From positions 1 to 7,547 of the forward strand of contig CAMBRH010000169.1 in the NCBI GenBank assembly GCA_945870115.1: 7,547 bases of DNA, written 5' to 3'. This DNA comes from Chitinophaga pinensis. GTDB lineage: Bacteria > Bacteroidota > Bacteroidia > Flavobacteriales_D > Crocinitomicaceae. The position numbers and the translations under genes were made by a program. The notes under the pieces were generated by a model. That model saw only the letters and a list, made by a program, of their open reading frames with translations. It made no database searches and was not told where the DNA came from. Shown piece by piece: positions 6,892 through 7,547 of this stretch; the first letter of the stretch is position 1, and each line of letters begins with the position of its first letter.

Positions 6892-7547
6892 ATGAAAAAA
6901 ATCACATTCAAACAAAAGTTCAGGTATAAATTCGACAATTTAATGAGTAAGGGTCCAATCGCAATGATTTCCCTTTTAGCTTTAATGTCTTTATTAGTAG
7001 TAATAATTGCAGGGGCAGTTTTATGGATGTTCCACATAACTCCTGAAGGAGAAGCACCTTTAAATTTTATTGAAGGAACTTGGCAAAGTTTAATGAGAAC
7101 TTTAGATTCCGGAACGATGGGTGGTGATAGTGGCTGGGGATTCAGAATTATTGCTTTTCTTGTAACTTTAGGTGGAATTTTTATTATTTCAACTTTAATA
7201 GGAGTATTAGGAAGTGGAATTGAAGGAAAACTAGAGGACTTAAGTAAAGGAAAAAGTTTTGTTATTGAAAAAGACCATACCTTAATTTTAGGTTGGTCAT
7301 CCAAAATTTTTACGATAATTTCTGAATTAGTGATTGCTAATGAAAATCAAAAAAAGCCTCGTATTGTAATTTTAGCCGACATGGATAAAGTGGAAATGGA
7401 AGATGAAATTCGCAATAAAATTGCCGATCTAAAAAACACAAAAATTATTTGTAGAAAAGGTGTTCCAAATGATATGACGGATTTGGGAATTGTAAATCCA
7501 CAAGAATCAAAGTCGATAATTATTTTGGCTCCTGAAGAAGGAAATAC
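6892..7547 (+). CDS. CASTOR/POLLUX-type ion channel with RCK-like domain (5' part, cut by window edge)
   Basis: 218 codons are visible and the gene runs off the right edge. The protein resembles bacterial relatives of the plant CASTOR/POLLUX channels, often labelled TrkA-like potassium transport proteins. After a basic N-terminus, one membrane helix (about 24-47) is followed by a pore-loop-like region (about 60-80) with RTLDSGTMGGD, and a second helix (about 83-107). The helix runs into SGIEGKLEDLSKGKSFVIE, a highly conserved linker. A Rossmann/RCK-type nucleotide- or ligand-binding domain begins at about 128 (HTLILGWSSKIFTIISELVIANENQ), with the IVILAD strand (158-163) and DKVEMEDEIR (165-174). 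The usual GxGxxG of RCK domains is replaced by GWSSKI, as expected in this family. The filter-like TMGGD differs from the TVGYG of classical K+ channels, so selectivity is uncertain. The start ATG at 6892 has no Shine-Dalgarno sequence. The gene is divergent from the iron operon and shares its 155-bp control region. Confidence 0.88.
   Translation, partial: MKKITFKQKFRYKFDNLMSKGPIAMISLLALMSLLVVIIAGAVLWMFHITPEGEAPLNFIEGTWQSLMRTLDSGTMGGDSGWGFRIIAFLVTLGGIFIISTLIGVLGSGIEGKLEDLSKGKSFVIEKDHTLILGWSSKIFTIISELVIANENQKKPRIVILADMDKVEMEDEIRNKIADLKNTKIICRKGVPNDMTDLGIVNPQESKSIIILAPEEGN

Noticed and set aside
6843..7304. Open frame of 153 codons on the minus strand
   Set aside because: Antisense to the channel gene, whose protein has clear family motifs along this whole stretch.
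1..7547. tRNA, rRNA, CRISPR array, insertion sequence or attachment site
   Set aside because: No clustered short direct repeats with spacers, no transposase or integrase coding, no GC-rich structured RNA and no terminal inverted repeats were seen.

Overview
The window looks like chromosomal DNA of a member of the Bacteroidota, most likely a flavobacterium or close relative. Supporting signs are the low GC content (63 of 180 bases in a sample at 841-1020), an exact Bacteroidota-type promoter (TTG-N20-TACTTTTG), mostly no Shine-Dalgarno sequences, and gene families typical of the phylum. These families are a TonB receptor with an N-terminal carboxypeptidase-regulatory-like domain, an imelysin ending in DNDGD, a DUF4856 lipoprotein, and a Cys-bracketed GCTDxxAxNYN module.

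Layout: 1-219 is AT-rich non-coding DNA with weak promoter candidates. 220-687 (+) encodes a small, very AT-rich membrane protein of unknown function. 688-795 is a short gap between convergent genes, with an 11-bp direct repeat and a weak inverted repeat. 796-6736 (-) is one tight four-gene operon. 6737-6891 is a divergent control region with a good operon promoter and a striking three-arm inverted repeat. 6892 to the right edge (+) is the 5' part of a CASTOR/POLLUX-type ion channel gene with an RCK-like domain.

The operon reads, in transcription order: DUF4856 lipoprotein (6736-5597), imelysin-family lipoprotein (5610-4537), HTTM / vitamin K-dependent gamma-carboxylase-like membrane protein (4544-3186), and FecA-like TonB-dependent receptor (3204-796). 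Every junction overlaps (14, 8 and 19 nt), so the four products are probably translationally coupled and made together. Imelysin-like proteins and FecA-like receptors are both linked to iron acquisition. The simplest reading is an outer-membrane iron (chelate) uptake unit: a TonB receptor, two lipoproteins, and an inner-membrane protein that may modify a partner or fulfil an unknown role.

The most interesting point is the carboxylase-like protein. It keeps the lysine equivalent to the catalytic base of vertebrate gamma-glutamyl carboxylase, and it sits between an imelysin and a TonB receptor. Its substrate and reaction cannot be read from the sequence.
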